From: Flavobacterium psychrophilum | Lineage (GTDB): Bacteria; Bacteroidota; Bacteroidia; Flavobacteriales; Flavobacteriaceae | DNA length: 64,000 nucleotides | Assembly: GCA_945860385.1 (NCBI GenBank) | Contig: CAMAQD010000002.1 | Location: forward strand, 124,001-188,000 | Reading direction: 5' to 3' | Shown: one piece after another, positions 55,471-64,000 of the stretch | Layout of the letters: every line of letters starts with the position of its first letter | Position numbering within the stretch: the stretch's first letter is position 1 | Notes under the pieces: generated by a model | Database searches by the model: none | What the model was told of the DNA's origin: nothing | What the model saw: only the letters and a program-made list of their open reading frames with translations | Program-made: the position numbers and the translations under genes

Positions 55471-58400
55471 TTAATTCAATCTAAAATCTAGGTCCATTTT
55501 CTCCAACTCCATCAGCAACTCATTCGAAATCTTAATTTTCAATTTTCGGCTTGGCATGGATATTCGTGTGATTACTTTAGTTTCTTCAACAGCGGTTTCG
55601 GGTTCATCGATGGGTTCTTCAATATTCAGTTCATCTTCTCCAGAAAACTCTTCGGTAAAAATCACTGTTTCCTCTGGAATTTCATCATCAAATAATGCTG
55701 GAGCTGTTTTTTCTTCTAATTTCACTATTTCAGGAATAATTATGGCTTTCTTTATTAGCGTTTCTAGCTCCACAACATCAAAAGTAACCGAATTATTTCC
55801 TTTGTTAGCTTGGAAAACGGCGTTCAATTTCGATATAAAATCTGCATTTAAAGCTTTTACGTCTAATAAAATACTTAGTTTTTTGGCAAAATTTTCAAAC
55901 ACATCCTGCAACATTTTAAATTCCGAGAATTGAATCATTGGATCTCCTTTTTTCCCTGTTTCTTTATTTGGCCATCCTTCTTTGACTAAAATTTTTATGT
56001 ATGTAAAACTATTTGGGATCAAATAATGGCGGTATTTCATGTATTCTTCTCCAAAAATTTTGAATTCATAACTTTCATCATATCCTTCGAGATGAAATAG
56101 CGCCCAACCTTTTCCATTTTTGGCAATTCGGTGTTGAACGTTACTAATTATGCCACCAAAAGTTAAATTTTTACTCACAAACTGATTTAAATCTTTCAGC
56201 GATTCTAACTTCGAATTACAAAAATATTTCATCTCATATTTAAAATCATCCAGTGGATGTCCTGAAATATAAATCCCAACCACTTCTTTTTCTTTGGCCA
56301 ATTTTTCCATCGTACTCCAATCTTCGCAAGGCGGCACAACAGGTTCGGCAATTTGAACATCGCTGCTTTCGCCAAACAAACTCACCTGCAATGAATTTTC
56401 ATTTTCCTGAAACTTTGCTCCATAACGAATCGCTTTTTCGTAAAACGTAATTCCGTCGCCATCATCGTGAAAATATTGCGCTCTGGTTACGCCTGTAAAC
56501 GAATCGAAACCGCCCGCCAAAGCCAGATTTTCGAGGGCTTTTTTATTGGCAGCGCGCAAATCAATGCGCTTTGTTAAATCAAAAATTGATTTGTATTTTG
56601 CATTCTTTCTATTTTCGACAATAGTGGCCACAGCACCAGAACCCACACCTTTTACAGCGCCCATCCCAAAACGAACAGCATAATCATCATTTACCGTAAA
56701 CTTGTAAAACGACTCGTTCACGTCTGGACCCAAAACTTGCAATCCCATTCGCTTACATTCTTCCATAAAAAAGGAAACTTGCTTGATGTCGCTCATATTA
56801 TTAGACAAAACCGCCGCCATATATTCAGCTGGATAATTCGCTTTTAAATAAGCGGTTTGGTAGGCAATCCAAGCATAACAAGTAGAATGCGATTTATTAA
56901 AAGCATATTCGGCAAAGGCTTTCCAGTCGTTCCAAATTTTCTCTAATTTGTCTTTGGCGTGGCCTTTTGCCATTGCTTGCGAGATGAATTTTGGTTCCAT
57001 TTTGGCCAAAACATCAATCATCTTTTTCCCCATCGCTTTACGCAAAACGTCGGCATCACCTTTGGAGAAATCCGCCAGTTTTTGGGACAAAAGCATTACC
57101 TGTTCTTGGTAAACGGTAATTCCATAGGTGTCTTTTAATAATTCTTCGCAGTCGTCCAAGTCATATTCTATAGGCTCTTCTCCATTTTTACGTTTAATAA
57201 AACTCGGGATATAAGCAATTGGCCCTGGACGATACAGCGCATTCATGGCAATCAAATCGGGAAAAACCGTTGGCTTCAATTCCTTCATATATTTTTGCAT
57301 TCCTGCACTTTCGTACTGAAAAATCCCCACCGTTTCGCCTCGTTGAAAAAGTTCGTATGTCTTTACATCATCAATAGGAAATTCGTCTGGATTTAAGTCA
57401 ATGCCGTTTCTATATTTAACCAGTTTAACAGTGTCTTTAATCAAAGTCAGGGTTTTCAAACCCAAGAAATCCATCTTCAACAAACCGGCACTTTCTACAA
57501 CCGAGTTGTCAAATTGTGTGACAAACAAATCCGAATCTTTGGCGGTTGCCACAGGAACAAAATCGGTAATATCACTTGGCGTAATAATTACACCACAAGC
57601 GTGAATACCTGTATTTCTAAGGTTTCCTTCTAATACTTTGGCTTGCTGAATGGTTTCTCCACCCAAATCACTTTCCTTAGCCAAACCAATTAATTCCTTT
57701 ATTTTTTCAAATTCCTCAGGACGAACGGTCTTTTTGATTAAATCTTCTTTTTCGTTCAAAAAACGCGCTAAATTCCATTTGGATGGCATCATCCCCGGAA
57801 TTAATTTGGCAATTTTATCTGCTTCGAATAAAGGTAAATCCAGCACACGAGCCGTATCACGAATAGCCGATTTGGTGGCCATTTTACCGTAAGTGATAAT
57901 CTGCGCCACTTGTTTCTTGCCGTATTTTCGAATCACATAATCCATCACGCTGCTTCGTCCTTCATCGTCAAAATCGATATCAATATCGGGAAGTGAAACC
58001 CTATCCGGATTCAAGAATCTTTCGAAAAGCAGATTGTATAAAAGCGGATCGATATTGGTAATTTTCAAACAATAAGCTACAACAGAACCAGCCGCAGAAC
58101 CCCGACCAGGCCCAACAGAAACGCCCATATTTCGGGCTTCGGCTATGAAATCCTGAACAATCAAGAAATAACCAGGATACCCTGAGTTTTCGATAGTCAA
58201 TAATTCGAAATCCAATCTTTCCTGAATTTCGGGCGTGATTTCCTTGTATCTACGTTTGGCTCCTTCAAAAGTAAGGTGTTTCAAATAGGCATTTTCACCT
58301 CGAACTCCACCATCAACAGCGTCTTCAGGAACATTAAATTCGACTGGAATTTCGAATTTTGGAAGCAAAACTTCACGTGCTAAATTGTAGATTTCAATCT

Positions 58401-60051
58401 TATCCACAATTTCAGAAATATTCGAAATCGCTTCTGGCAAATTGTTGAAAAGTTTTTTCATCTCCTCACCCGACTTGAAATAATACTCCTGATTCGGCAA
58501 GCCGTAACGATAACCACGACCGCGACCAATTGGAGTTGATTGCTTTTCACCCTCTTTTACACACAATAAAATATCGTGTGCATTGGCATTTTCTTTCTCA
58601 ATGTAAAAAGTATTATTGGTAGCAATTATCTTGACATCGTGCTTTCTGGCCAATGAAATTAAGGCTTCGTTCACCCGATTTTCGTCTTCCTGATTGTGAC
58701 GCATTACCTCGATATAGAAGTCTTCACCAAATTCTTTTTTCCACCAAAGCAAGGCTTCTTCGGCTTGGTTTTCACCAAGATTTAAAATCTTGCTTGGGAT
58801 TTCTCCATAGAGATTTCCCGACAAAACAATAATATCTTCTTTGTATTGTTGAATTACTTTTCGGTCGATTCTTGGAACATAATAAAAGCCTTCGGTGTAG
58901 CCAATGGACGACATTTTGGCCAAATTATGATAGCCTTTTTTGGTCTTCGCCAAAAGCACGACTTGGTAGCCATTGTCTTTTACCGACTTATTATTATGAT
59001 CTTCACAAACAAAAAATTCGCAACCAACAATTGGTTTTATTGGAACTTCCGTTGGTTCTTCGCCTTTTTCAATCGATTCCTTATTTTTGGTTTCAGCCGC
59101 TTTGTTATGGTATAAAATATCCCGAACAAAGTGAAAAGCACCCATCAAATTGGCGTGATCGGTCATTGCCACTGCTGGCATTTTTTGCTGCGAAGCTGCT
59201 TTCACCAAAGCCGCAACACTAATTGTAGATTGCAAAACCGAAAATTGAGTATGATTGTGCAAATGCACAAAATCGGTATCGATTAATATTTGTTTGTTAT
59301 CCGAAAGCTCCTGTTTGGAAATTGGTGCTTCTTTTTTCGCTCCCAATTGTTGACGAATTTTATCAGAAGCTTCCTTTAAATTAATGTGCTGTAATCCGAT
59401 AAGTTGAATTTCTCGTGGATTTTTCAATTGAAAATCTTCGAAATATTCTTGTTCCACTTCGAGCTCCGATTTAGTAAAAACTTCGGTACGAATTAATTCG
59501 AAAAAGCAACGCGTTGTTGCCTCAACATCGGCAGTGGCGTTGTGCGCCTCTCCAAAAGGTTTGTTGAAAAGATATGAATGTAATTCGGTTAGCGTAGGCA
59601 ATTTGAATTTCCCGCCACGACCTCCAGGAAGTCTCAATAAAGAAGCTGTAACTTCAGTACACGTATCGAGAATTGGCATCGAACTCATTGGACTTTCAAC
59701 ACCCATTCTATAAAATTCGCAACCCATAATATTGATGTCAAAACCTAGATTTTGACCCACAATAAATTTGGTTTTCGATAAAGCGATATTAAATTTTTCT
59801 AAAACTTCAGCTAAAGGAATTCCTTCGTTTTCAGCCAATTCAGTTGAAATACCGTGAATTCTTTCGGCATCATAAGGAATATTAAATCCTTCAGGCTTAA
59901 CCAAATAATCCTGATGTTCAAGGACTCTTCCCATATCATCGTGGAGCTGCCAAGCGATTTGAATACATCTTGGCCAGTTATCCGTGTCAGAAATAGGTGC
60001 GCCCCAACGCTTTGGTAATCCTGTAGTTTCGGTATCGAATATTAAGTACAT
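55471..60051 (-). CDS. dnaE: DNA polymerase III alpha subunit with N-terminal DnaQ-type exonuclease
   Basis: 1526 residues in one frame. Residues 1-190 form a DEDDh 3'-5' exonuclease (FDTETTG, QNLGFDINIM, HNATADVEAT). From about 262 a PHP domain begins (DFVHLHNHTQFS), followed by the DnaE palm with catalytic PDIDIDFDD near 690, thumb and fingers, and an OB fold near 1300 (FGGIISNVQHRIAKNGKGW). The last ~200 residues are acidic and variable. The proofreading domain is at the N-terminus, unlike PolC where it is inside PHP, and unlike E. coli where DnaQ is separate. Confidence 0.96.
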   Translation of the reverse strand: MYLIFDTETTGLPKRWGAPISDTDNWPRCIQIAWQLHDDMGRVLEHQDYLVKPEGFNIPYDAERIHGISTELAENEGIPLAEVLEKFNIALSKTKFIVGQNLGFDINIMGCEFYRMGVESPMSSMPILDTCTEVTASLLRLPGGRGGKFKLPTLTELHSYLFNKPFGEAHNATADVEATTRCFFELIRTEVFTKSELEVEQEYFEDFQLKNPREIQLIGLQHINLKEASDKIRQQLGAKKEAPISKQELSDNKQILIDTDFVHLHNHTQFSVLQSTISVAALVKAASQQKMPAVAMTDHANLMGAFHFVRDILYHNKAAETKNKESIEKGEEPTEVPIKPIVGCEFFVCEDHNNKSVKDNGYQVVLLAKTKKGYHNLAKMSSIGYTEGFYYVPRIDRKVIQQYKEDIIVLSGNLYGEIPSKILNLGENQAEEALLWWKKEFGEDFYIEVMRHNQEDENRVNEALISLARKHDVKIIATNNTFYIEKENANAHDILLCVKEGEKQSTPIGRGRGYRYGLPNQEYYFKSGEEMKKLFNNLPEAISNISEIVDKIEIYNLAREVLLPKFEIPVEFNVPEDAVDGGVRGENAYLKHLTFEGAKRRYKEITPEIQERLDFELLTIENSGYPGYFLIVQDFIAEARNMGVSVGPGRGSAAGSVVAYCLKITNIDPLLYNLLFERFLNPDRVSLPDIDIDFDDEGRSSVMDYVIRKYGKKQVAQIITYGKMATKSAIRDTARVLDLPLFEADKIAKLIPGMMPSKWNLARFLNEKEDLIKKTVRPEEFEKIKELIGLAKESDLGGETIQQAKVLEGNLRNTGIHACGVIITPSDITDFVPVATAKDSDLFVTQFDNSVVESAGLLKMDFLGLKTLTLIKDTVKLVKYRNGIDLNPDEFPIDDVKTYELFQRGETVGIFQYESAGMQKYMKELKPTVFPDLIAMNALYRPGPIAYIPSFIKRKNGEEPIEYDLDDCEELLKDTYGITVYQEQVMLLSQKLADFSKGDADVLRKAMGKKMIDVLAKMEPKFISQAMAKGHAKDKLEKIWNDWKAFAEYAFNKSHSTCYAWIAYQTAYLKANYPAEYMAAVLSNNMSDIKQVSFFMEECKRMGLQVLGPDVNESFYKFTVNDDYAVRFGMGAVKGVGSGAVATIVENRKNAKYKSIFDLTKRIDLRAANKKALENLALAGGFDSFTGVTRAQYFHDDGDGITFYEKAIRYGAKFQENENSLQVSLFGESSDVQIAEPVVPPCEDWSTMEKLAKEKEVVGIYISGHPLDDFKYEMKYFCNSKLESLKDLNQFVSKNLTFGGIISNVQHRIAKNGKGWALFHLEGYDESYEFKIFGEEYMKYRHYLIPNSFTYIKILVKEGWPNKETGKKGDPMIQFSEFKMLQDVFENFAKKLSILLDVKALNADFISKLNAVFQANKGNNSVTFDVVELETLIKKAIIIPEIVKLEEKTAPALFDDEIPEETVIFTEEFSGEDELNIEEPIDEPETAVEETKVITRISMPSRKLKIKISNELLMELEKMDLDFRLN

Positions 60052-60101
60052 AATTGAATTTTAATGCTTTGTAATAACCAGAAATTACATTTAGCAATTT
60101 T

Positions 60102-60109
60102 CAAATTTA
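60102..60109 (-). promoter_or_regulatory. -7 element for dnaE
   Basis: TAAATTTG on the minus strand matches TAnnTTTG. It lies 50 bases before the ATG. No TTG at standard spacing. Confidence 0.4.
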
Positions 60110-60553
60110 GAATTTTTTAGACTAAAATACCTTGGAAGTTATTAACAAAAGCTTCTTTAAAAAACCAGTTAAATTTGAATTGTATTTTTTTTGGATGTCG
60201 TAGTATTTTAGCAAAAAAATTGGTCTATTTCATATTAAAAACATCTAATTTAATTCGCTTTTTTGGAACTTAAAAAGCCAAAAAAGAACTTCTTTAGAGA
60301 ACTACACAAAACCATTCAAAGCACAATCATTATTAAATTTTATTAAAATTCAACATTTCGTTAAACTATTTACAACCAAAACCCATATTTATATTAGAAT
60401 TTTACTAAAATCATAAACTTAAAAAATCCTTGTGGTAACACCTACAATAGTGACAAAATTAAAAACAAAGTCGAAATCAAATTAGGATAAATAATCCCCA
60501 ACTGCGAAACAGAAGTTGTAAAGTGTCATAAAACCGTTTTGGGTATCGTATAT

Positions 60554-60578
60554 AAGTTGATAATAAAATTGACAACTT
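60554..60578. promoter_or_regulatory. possible operator at the leuC promoter
   Basis: Inverted repeat aagttg / caactt with 13 bases between, overlapping the TTG element of the leuC promoter. It could bind a repressor. The half-sites are short. Confidence 0.35.
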
Positions 60579-60598
60579 TATTTCTTTTTCTAAATTTG
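60569..60598 (+). promoter_or_regulatory. promoter of the leucine operon
   Basis: TTG (60569-60571), 19 bases, then TAAATTTG (60591-60598). This fits the Bacteroidota pattern. The transcript would start near 60605, about 43 bases before leuC. Confidence 0.65.
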
Positions 60599-60647
60599 CT
60601 TCCATTGTTATAAAAAACAGAAACACATTTAATAAAAATAGTTAAAA

Positions 60648-62045
60648 ATGAGTACTACATTATTCGACAAAGTATGGGATTCGCACGTTGTGCGTCAAAT
60701 TGAAGATGGACCAGACGTGTTTTTTATTGACCGTCATTTCATTCACGAAGTTACTAGTCCTGTTGCTTTTTTAGGTTTAAAGGAAAGAGGAATTTCGGTT
60801 TTATATCCAGAACGCACTTTTGCCACTGCCGATCACAACACACCAACGATAAACCAACATTTGCCTGTTGAGGACGCATTATCTGCCAATCAATTAAAGG
60901 CTTTGGAGGAAAACTCCGCAGAATACGGCATTAGCCACTGGGGTTTAGGAAATATAAAAAACGGAATTGTTCACGTGGTAGGTCCTGAAAACGGAATTAC
61001 TTTGCCGGGTGCCACCATTGTTTGCGGGGATTCACATACTTCCACTCACGGTGCTTTTGGAGCAATTGCTTTCGGAATTGGAACTTCTGAGGTGGAAATG
61101 GTGCTTTCTACGCAATGTATTATGCAACCAAAACCTAAAAAAATGCGCATCAACGTAACTGGTGAACTTCAATTGGGAGTTACTCCAAAAGACGTTGCGC
61201 TTTATATCATTTCAAAATTATCAACTTCAGGTGCAACGGGTTATTTTGTAGAATATGCTGGCGATGTTTTCGAAAATATGACAATGGAAGGTCGTATGAC
61301 CGTTTGTAATTTAACTATCGAAATGGGTGCTCGTGGCGGAATGATTGCTCCTGACCAAACCACTTTCGATTATTTAGAAGGTCGTTTGTTCGCTCCAAAA
61401 GGCGAAGCTTGGGATAAAGCTGTTGCCTATTGGAAAACTTTAAAAACCGATGCCGACGCAACTTTCGATGAAGAAATTACTTTTTCAGCTTCGGATATTG
61501 AGCCGATGATTACTTACGGAACCAATCCTGGAATGGGATTAGGAATTTCTAAAAGTATTCCGGGAGCAAAAGATGTTGCCGAAGGCGAAGAAACTTACGT
61601 TAAATCTCTAGCTTATATGGGTTACAACCAAGGCGAAGCGATGATTGGAAAACCAATTGATTACGTTTTCTTAGGAAGTTGTACCAATGGTAGAATTGAA
61701 GATTTTAGAGCTTTTGCATCGATAGTAAAAGGAAGACAAAAAGCAGCAAATGTTACTGCTTGGTTAGTTCCAGGTTCACACGTTGTGGAAGCACAAATCA
61801 AAGAAGAAGGAATTCTTGACGTTTTGACCGAGGCTGGTTTTGTATTGCGTCAACCAGGATGTTCAGCTTGTTTAGCGATGAATGATGATAAAGTTCCTGC
61901 CGGAAAATATGCGGTAAGTACTTCCAACAGAAACTTCGAAGGACGTCAAGGTCCAGGTTCAAGAACATTGTTGGCAAGTCCTTATATGGCTGCTGCCGCT
62001 GCTGTTACAGGAGTTCTGACCGATCCAAGAGAATTAATAAAATAA
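60648..62045 (+). CDS. leuC: 3-isopropylmalate dehydratase large subunit
   Basis: 465 residues of the aconitase family. The [4Fe-4S] ligands are Cys in LGSCTNGR near residue 345 and CSACLAMN near 404-407. [24 protein letters not shown] near 128 is the substrate region. With LeuD it isomerises 2-isopropylmalate to 3-isopropylmalate. First gene of the leucine operon. Confidence 0.97.
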   Translation: MSTTLFDKVWDSHVVRQIEDGPDVFFIDRHFIHEVTSPVAFLGLKERGISVLYPERTFATADHNTPTINQHLPVEDALSANQLKALEENSAEYGISHWGLGNIKNGIVHVVGPENGITLPGATIVCGDSHTSTHGAFGAIAFGIGTSEVEMVLSTQCIMQPKPKKMRINVTGELQLGVTPKDVALYIISKLSTSGATGYFVEYAGDVFENMTMEGRMTVCNLTIEMGARGGMIAPDQTTFDYLEGRLFAPKGEAWDKAVAYWKTLKTDADATFDEEITFSASDIEPMITYGTNPGMGLGISKSIPGAKDVAEGEETYVKSLAYMGYNQGEAMIGKPIDYVFLGSCTNGRIEDFRAFASIVKGRQKAANVTAWLVPGSHVVEAQIKEEGILDVLTEAGFVLRQPGCSACLAMNDDKVPAGKYAVSTSNRNFEGRQGPGSRTLLASPYMAAAAAVTGVLTDPRELIK

Positions 62046-62084
62046 TAGTAACGGGTGAAATAGTCACTCTAGAAAATATATAAA

Positions 62085-62681
62085 ATGGCTTACGATAAAT
62101 TTAATATACTTACAAGTAGCGCAGTTCCGCTTTCTATCGAAAATGTAGATACGGATCAAATTATTCCTGCTCGTTTTTTGAAAGCGACAGAACGTGTTGG
62201 TTTTGGCGACAACCTTTTCCGTGATTGGAGATACAATAATGATGGTTCTCCAAAAACTGATTTCGTTTTAAACAATCCAACTTACAGCGGAAAAATCCTT
62301 GTTGGCGGAAAGAACTTTGGTTCTGGTTCATCAAGAGAACACGCAGCTTGGGCAGTTTACGATTACGGTTTCAGAGCGGTAGTTTCAAGTTTTTTTGCAG
62401 ATATTTTCAGAAATAACTGTTTGAATATTGGTGTTTTGCCAGTTCAAGTTAGTGCTGAATTTGCTGATAAAATTTTCAAAGCTATCGAATCTGATCCAAA
62501 AACAGAATTGGAAATCAACCTTCCTGAACAAACTATTACGCTTAAAGCCACTAGAGAAAAAGAATCATTTGACATTTCTGGTTACAAAAAAGACAATATG
62601 ATTAATGGTTTTGATGATATTGATTATTTGCAAAACATCAAAAAGGAAATTGTGGAATTTGCAGACAAATTGCCTTATTAG
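62085..62681 (+). CDS. leuD: 3-isopropylmalate dehydratase small subunit
   Basis: 198 residues, the swivelling domain partner of LeuC. VDTDQIIPARFLK near residue 22, GKNFGSGSSREHAAWAVYDYGFRAVVSSFFADIFRNNCLNIGVLPV near 74 is the diagnostic block. It follows leuC by 39 bases. Normal length. Confidence 0.97.
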   Translation: MAYDKFNILTSSAVPLSIENVDTDQIIPARFLKATERVGFGDNLFRDWRYNNDGSPKTDFVLNNPTYSGKILVGGKNFGSGSSREHAAWAVYDYGFRAVVSSFFADIFRNNCLNIGVLPVQVSAEFADKIFKAIESDPKTELEINLPEQTITLKATREKESFDISGYKKDNMINGFDDIDYLQNIKKEIVEFADKLPY

Positions 62682-62749
62682 AAAACTAGTTAGCATAAAA
62701 CCAAACCTCAAAGGTTTGAAAAAAACTTTTGAGGTTTAAATATAAAATT

Positions 62750-63056
62750 ATGATTCTAGAAGTAGCCAACCTTTTTGTAAAAAAAAGGAGAAGAAAAACA
62801 ATTTGAAAACGACTTTAAAATTGCGAGTCAATATATAAGTTCAATTCAAGGTTATTCTGGACATAGTTTACGAAAGTGTATCGAACAAGAAAACAAATAC
62901 ATTTTACTGGTTGATTGGCAGAAATTGGAAAATCACACCATTGGTTTTAGACAATCTGAACAGTATTTAGAATGGAAAAATTTGCTTCATCATTATTATG
63001 ATCCATTTCCAATTGTGGAGCATTTTGAGATGATATTGGAGAATAAAAAGCTATAA
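62750..63056 (+). pseudogene. ABM-like (antibiotic biosynthesis monooxygenase) gene with one frameshift
   Basis: From ATG 62750 the frame encodes MILEVANLFVKK, then shifts at an eight-A run (62779-62786). With seven A bases it would continue through EKQFENDFKIASQYISS, GYSGHSLRKCIEQENKYILLVDWQ and FPIVEHFEMILENKKL to the stop at 63056, about 101 residues. This is the layout of an ABM-fold (ferredoxin-like) protein. A single-base slip, a sequencing error or phase variation could explain it. It lies 2 bases before the methyltransferase gene. Confidence 0.75.
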
Positions 63057-63058
63057 AA

Positions 63059-63763
63059 ATGAAATCTACTTTATTAGAAATTCAACAGCGTTTTGATAAT
63101 GATGTGGAACGTTTTTCAAATCTGGAAACAGGTCAAATAAGTACAGTTGATGCAACTTTGAGTTTAGAATTATTAACTCAAATTGCCGCTTCGGTTTGCC
63201 CGAATGCAAAATCAGTTTTAGATTTAGGTTGTGGTGCAGGGAATTTTACGCTTAAACTACTCGATTTAATTCCGAATTTAGACTGCACATTGGTAGATTT
63301 AAGCTTGCCAATGTTGGAAAAAGCTAAAGAACGAATTGCCAAAGTTTCACAAGGTAAAATTTCAACAATTCAAACTGATTTTTTGAATTTGCAATTGCCA
63401 GCCGAAACATTTGATATCGTGGTTACAGGAGCAGCGATGCACCATCTAAGAACTGATAAAGAATGGGAAACTGTTTTTACAAAAATATTTAAAAGCCTGA
63501 AAAAAGGAGGTTGCTTTTGGATTTCAGATTTGATTTTACACGATAATCCTGCGATCAATCAATTAATGTGGAAACGCTATGCTGATTATTTGGAAGGCAT
63601 TGGCGGTAAAGCCTATCAAGAAAATGTATTTGCTTACATCGACAAAGAAGATACACCGAGATCAGTAATGTATCAACTGAATCTATTGAAAAAAATAGGA
63701 TTTTCAACTGTAGATGTTTTGCATAAAAACAGCTGTTTCTCGGTATTTGGAGGAATAAAATAA
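63059..63763 (+). CDS. class I SAM-dependent methyltransferase
   Basis: 234 residues with a Rossmann fold. VLDLGCGAGNFTLKLL near residue 54 is the SAM-binding motif I, TLVDLSLPML the acidic post-motif, and FDIVVTGAAMHHLRTDKEW near 120 and LKKGGCFWISDL near 150 follow in order. Substrate is unknown. It sits inside the leucine operon between leuD and a 2-isopropylmalate synthase gene, which suggests shared transcription rather than a shared pathway. Confidence 0.88.
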   Translation: MKSTLLEIQQRFDNDVERFSNLETGQISTVDATLSLELLTQIAASVCPNAKSVLDLGCGAGNFTLKLLDLIPNLDCTLVDLSLPMLEKAKERIAKVSQGKISTIQTDFLNLQLPAETFDIVVTGAAMHHLRTDKEWETVFTKIFKSLKKGGCFWISDLILHDNPAINQLMWKRYADYLEGIGGKAYQENVFAYIDKEDTPRSVMYQLNLLKKIGFSTVDVLHKNSCFSVFGGIK

Positions 63764-63806
63764 TAATAAATCAAGTATTACACTTTGCTTTAGCATCAAA
63801 TTTAAA

Positions 63807-64000
63807 ATGGAAAAAAGAAGAATTGAAATAATGGATACGACGCTTCGCGATGGGGAACAAACCTCGGGAGTATCGTTTTCTGCGGCAGAAAAATTAACCA
63901 TTGCCCAATTGTTGCTCGAAGAATTACATATTGACAGAATCGAAATTGCTTCGGCGCGTGTTAGCGAAGGCGAATTTCAGGCTGTAAAAGGCATCACCGC
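63807..64000 (+). CDS. leuA: 2-isopropylmalate synthase-type enzyme (3' partial)
   Basis: The first 65 residues are visible before the window ends. MDTTLRDGEQTSGVSFSAAEKL is the HMGL/LeuA-type metal and substrate motif (LRDGEQ with catalytic Arg and Asp), followed by IDRIEIASARVSEGEF. Condensation of acetyl-CoA with 2-oxoisovalerate starts leucine synthesis; the leuCD neighbours support this. Citramalate or homocitrate synthase share this N-terminus and cannot be excluded from this fragment. Confidence 0.85.
   Translation, partial: MEKRRIEIMDTTLRDGEQTSGVSFSAAEKLTIAQLLLEELHIDRIEIASARVSEGEFQAVKGIT

Larger units (their letters stand above)
60052..60647. other. 596-bp spacer between dnaE and leuC
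   Basis: No gene is supported. It holds the divergent dnaE and leuC promoters. I saw no leucine-rich leader peptide or clear attenuator, and no T-box is expected in this phylum. Confidence 0.5.

Noticed and set aside
55556..55933. Serine-rich open frame on the plus strand opposite the end of dnaE
   Set aside because: The antisense of an acidic Glu/Asp-rich stretch reads as Ser/Thr codons; a shadow of the real gene.
60052..60647. Leucine attenuator or leader peptide
   Set aside because: No short frame with leucine codons followed by alternative hairpins was found, and the promoter lies only about 43 bases before leuC.
1..64000. tRNA or rRNA genes, prophage or defence system
   Set aside because: No tRNA cloverleaf, rRNA segment, integrase, phage structural gene, restriction enzyme or toxin-antitoxin pair could be supported on either strand.

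Overview
The window looks like a chromosomal segment of a Flavobacterium-type bacterium (Bacteroidota, Flavobacteriaceae). The DNA is AT-rich and starts are often preceded by A-rich leaders without Shine-Dalgarno sequences. Several promoters fit the Bacteroidota TTG-N20-TAnnTTTG form. Lineage-typical genes include a DnaQ-DnaE fusion, a short NuoG, a bacterial GGGP synthase-like protein, SSB-tailed DUF3127 and T9SS-CTD-like secreted proteins. Most of the window is ordinary core genome; no rRNA, tRNA, CRISPR array, phage or intact insertion sequence was seen.

Layout. 1-8.8 kb is carbohydrate use: the end of a vanadium-haloperoxidase-like PAP2 gene and an SRPBCC/GyrI protein, then a sucrose operon (GPH/SLC45-type transporter, PfkB fructokinase, GH13 sucrose phosphorylase) behind a LacI-type palindrome that is also a terminator hairpin, then an MFS carrier overlapping a GH37 trehalase. 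8.9-15.5 kb is housekeeping: tag, aat, a PAP2 phosphatase, DUF3127, a histidine kinase, a transglutaminase-like protein, HIT, greA and a Rieske-like lipoprotein. 15.5-22.5 kb on the minus strand holds a TPP-riboswitch-controlled TonB receptor, arfB, a NadR-like ATPase/DUF4301 fusion, a PnuC-type transporter, pcrB and a phosphopantetheinyl transferase. 22.7-27.5 kb carries ahcY, an unknown gene, a cysteine synthase and a cytidylyltransferase/GHMP-kinase-like gene with four in-frame stops. 27.9-30 kb has aspS and a cold-shock gene.

30.2-43.4 kb is a complete nuoABCDEFGHIJKLMN operon for respiratory complex I. 43.4-50.2 kb holds an MBOAT/SGNH acyltransferase pair, secreted proteins, an oxidoreductase and an AraC regulator. 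49.7-60 kb has a DUF2062 protein, an MFS exporter, recJ, adenine deaminase, a HopJ-family protein and dnaE. The window ends in the leucine operon: leuC, leuD, an ABM-like gene broken by one frameshift, a methyltransferase, and the start of a 2-isopropylmalate synthase.

The most unusual signals are non-coding. Two copies of an 80-bp element (22561-22640 and 37104-37183) keep the same hairpin design with compensatory base changes, which suggests a structured RNA family. Heptad (ctaaaat) arrays sit directly before the starts of nuoB and nuoI. The greA leader contains a terminator-like hairpin. The start codon of the riboswitch-controlled receptor lies in a perfect 9-bp hairpin. I found no wholly new multi-gene system.
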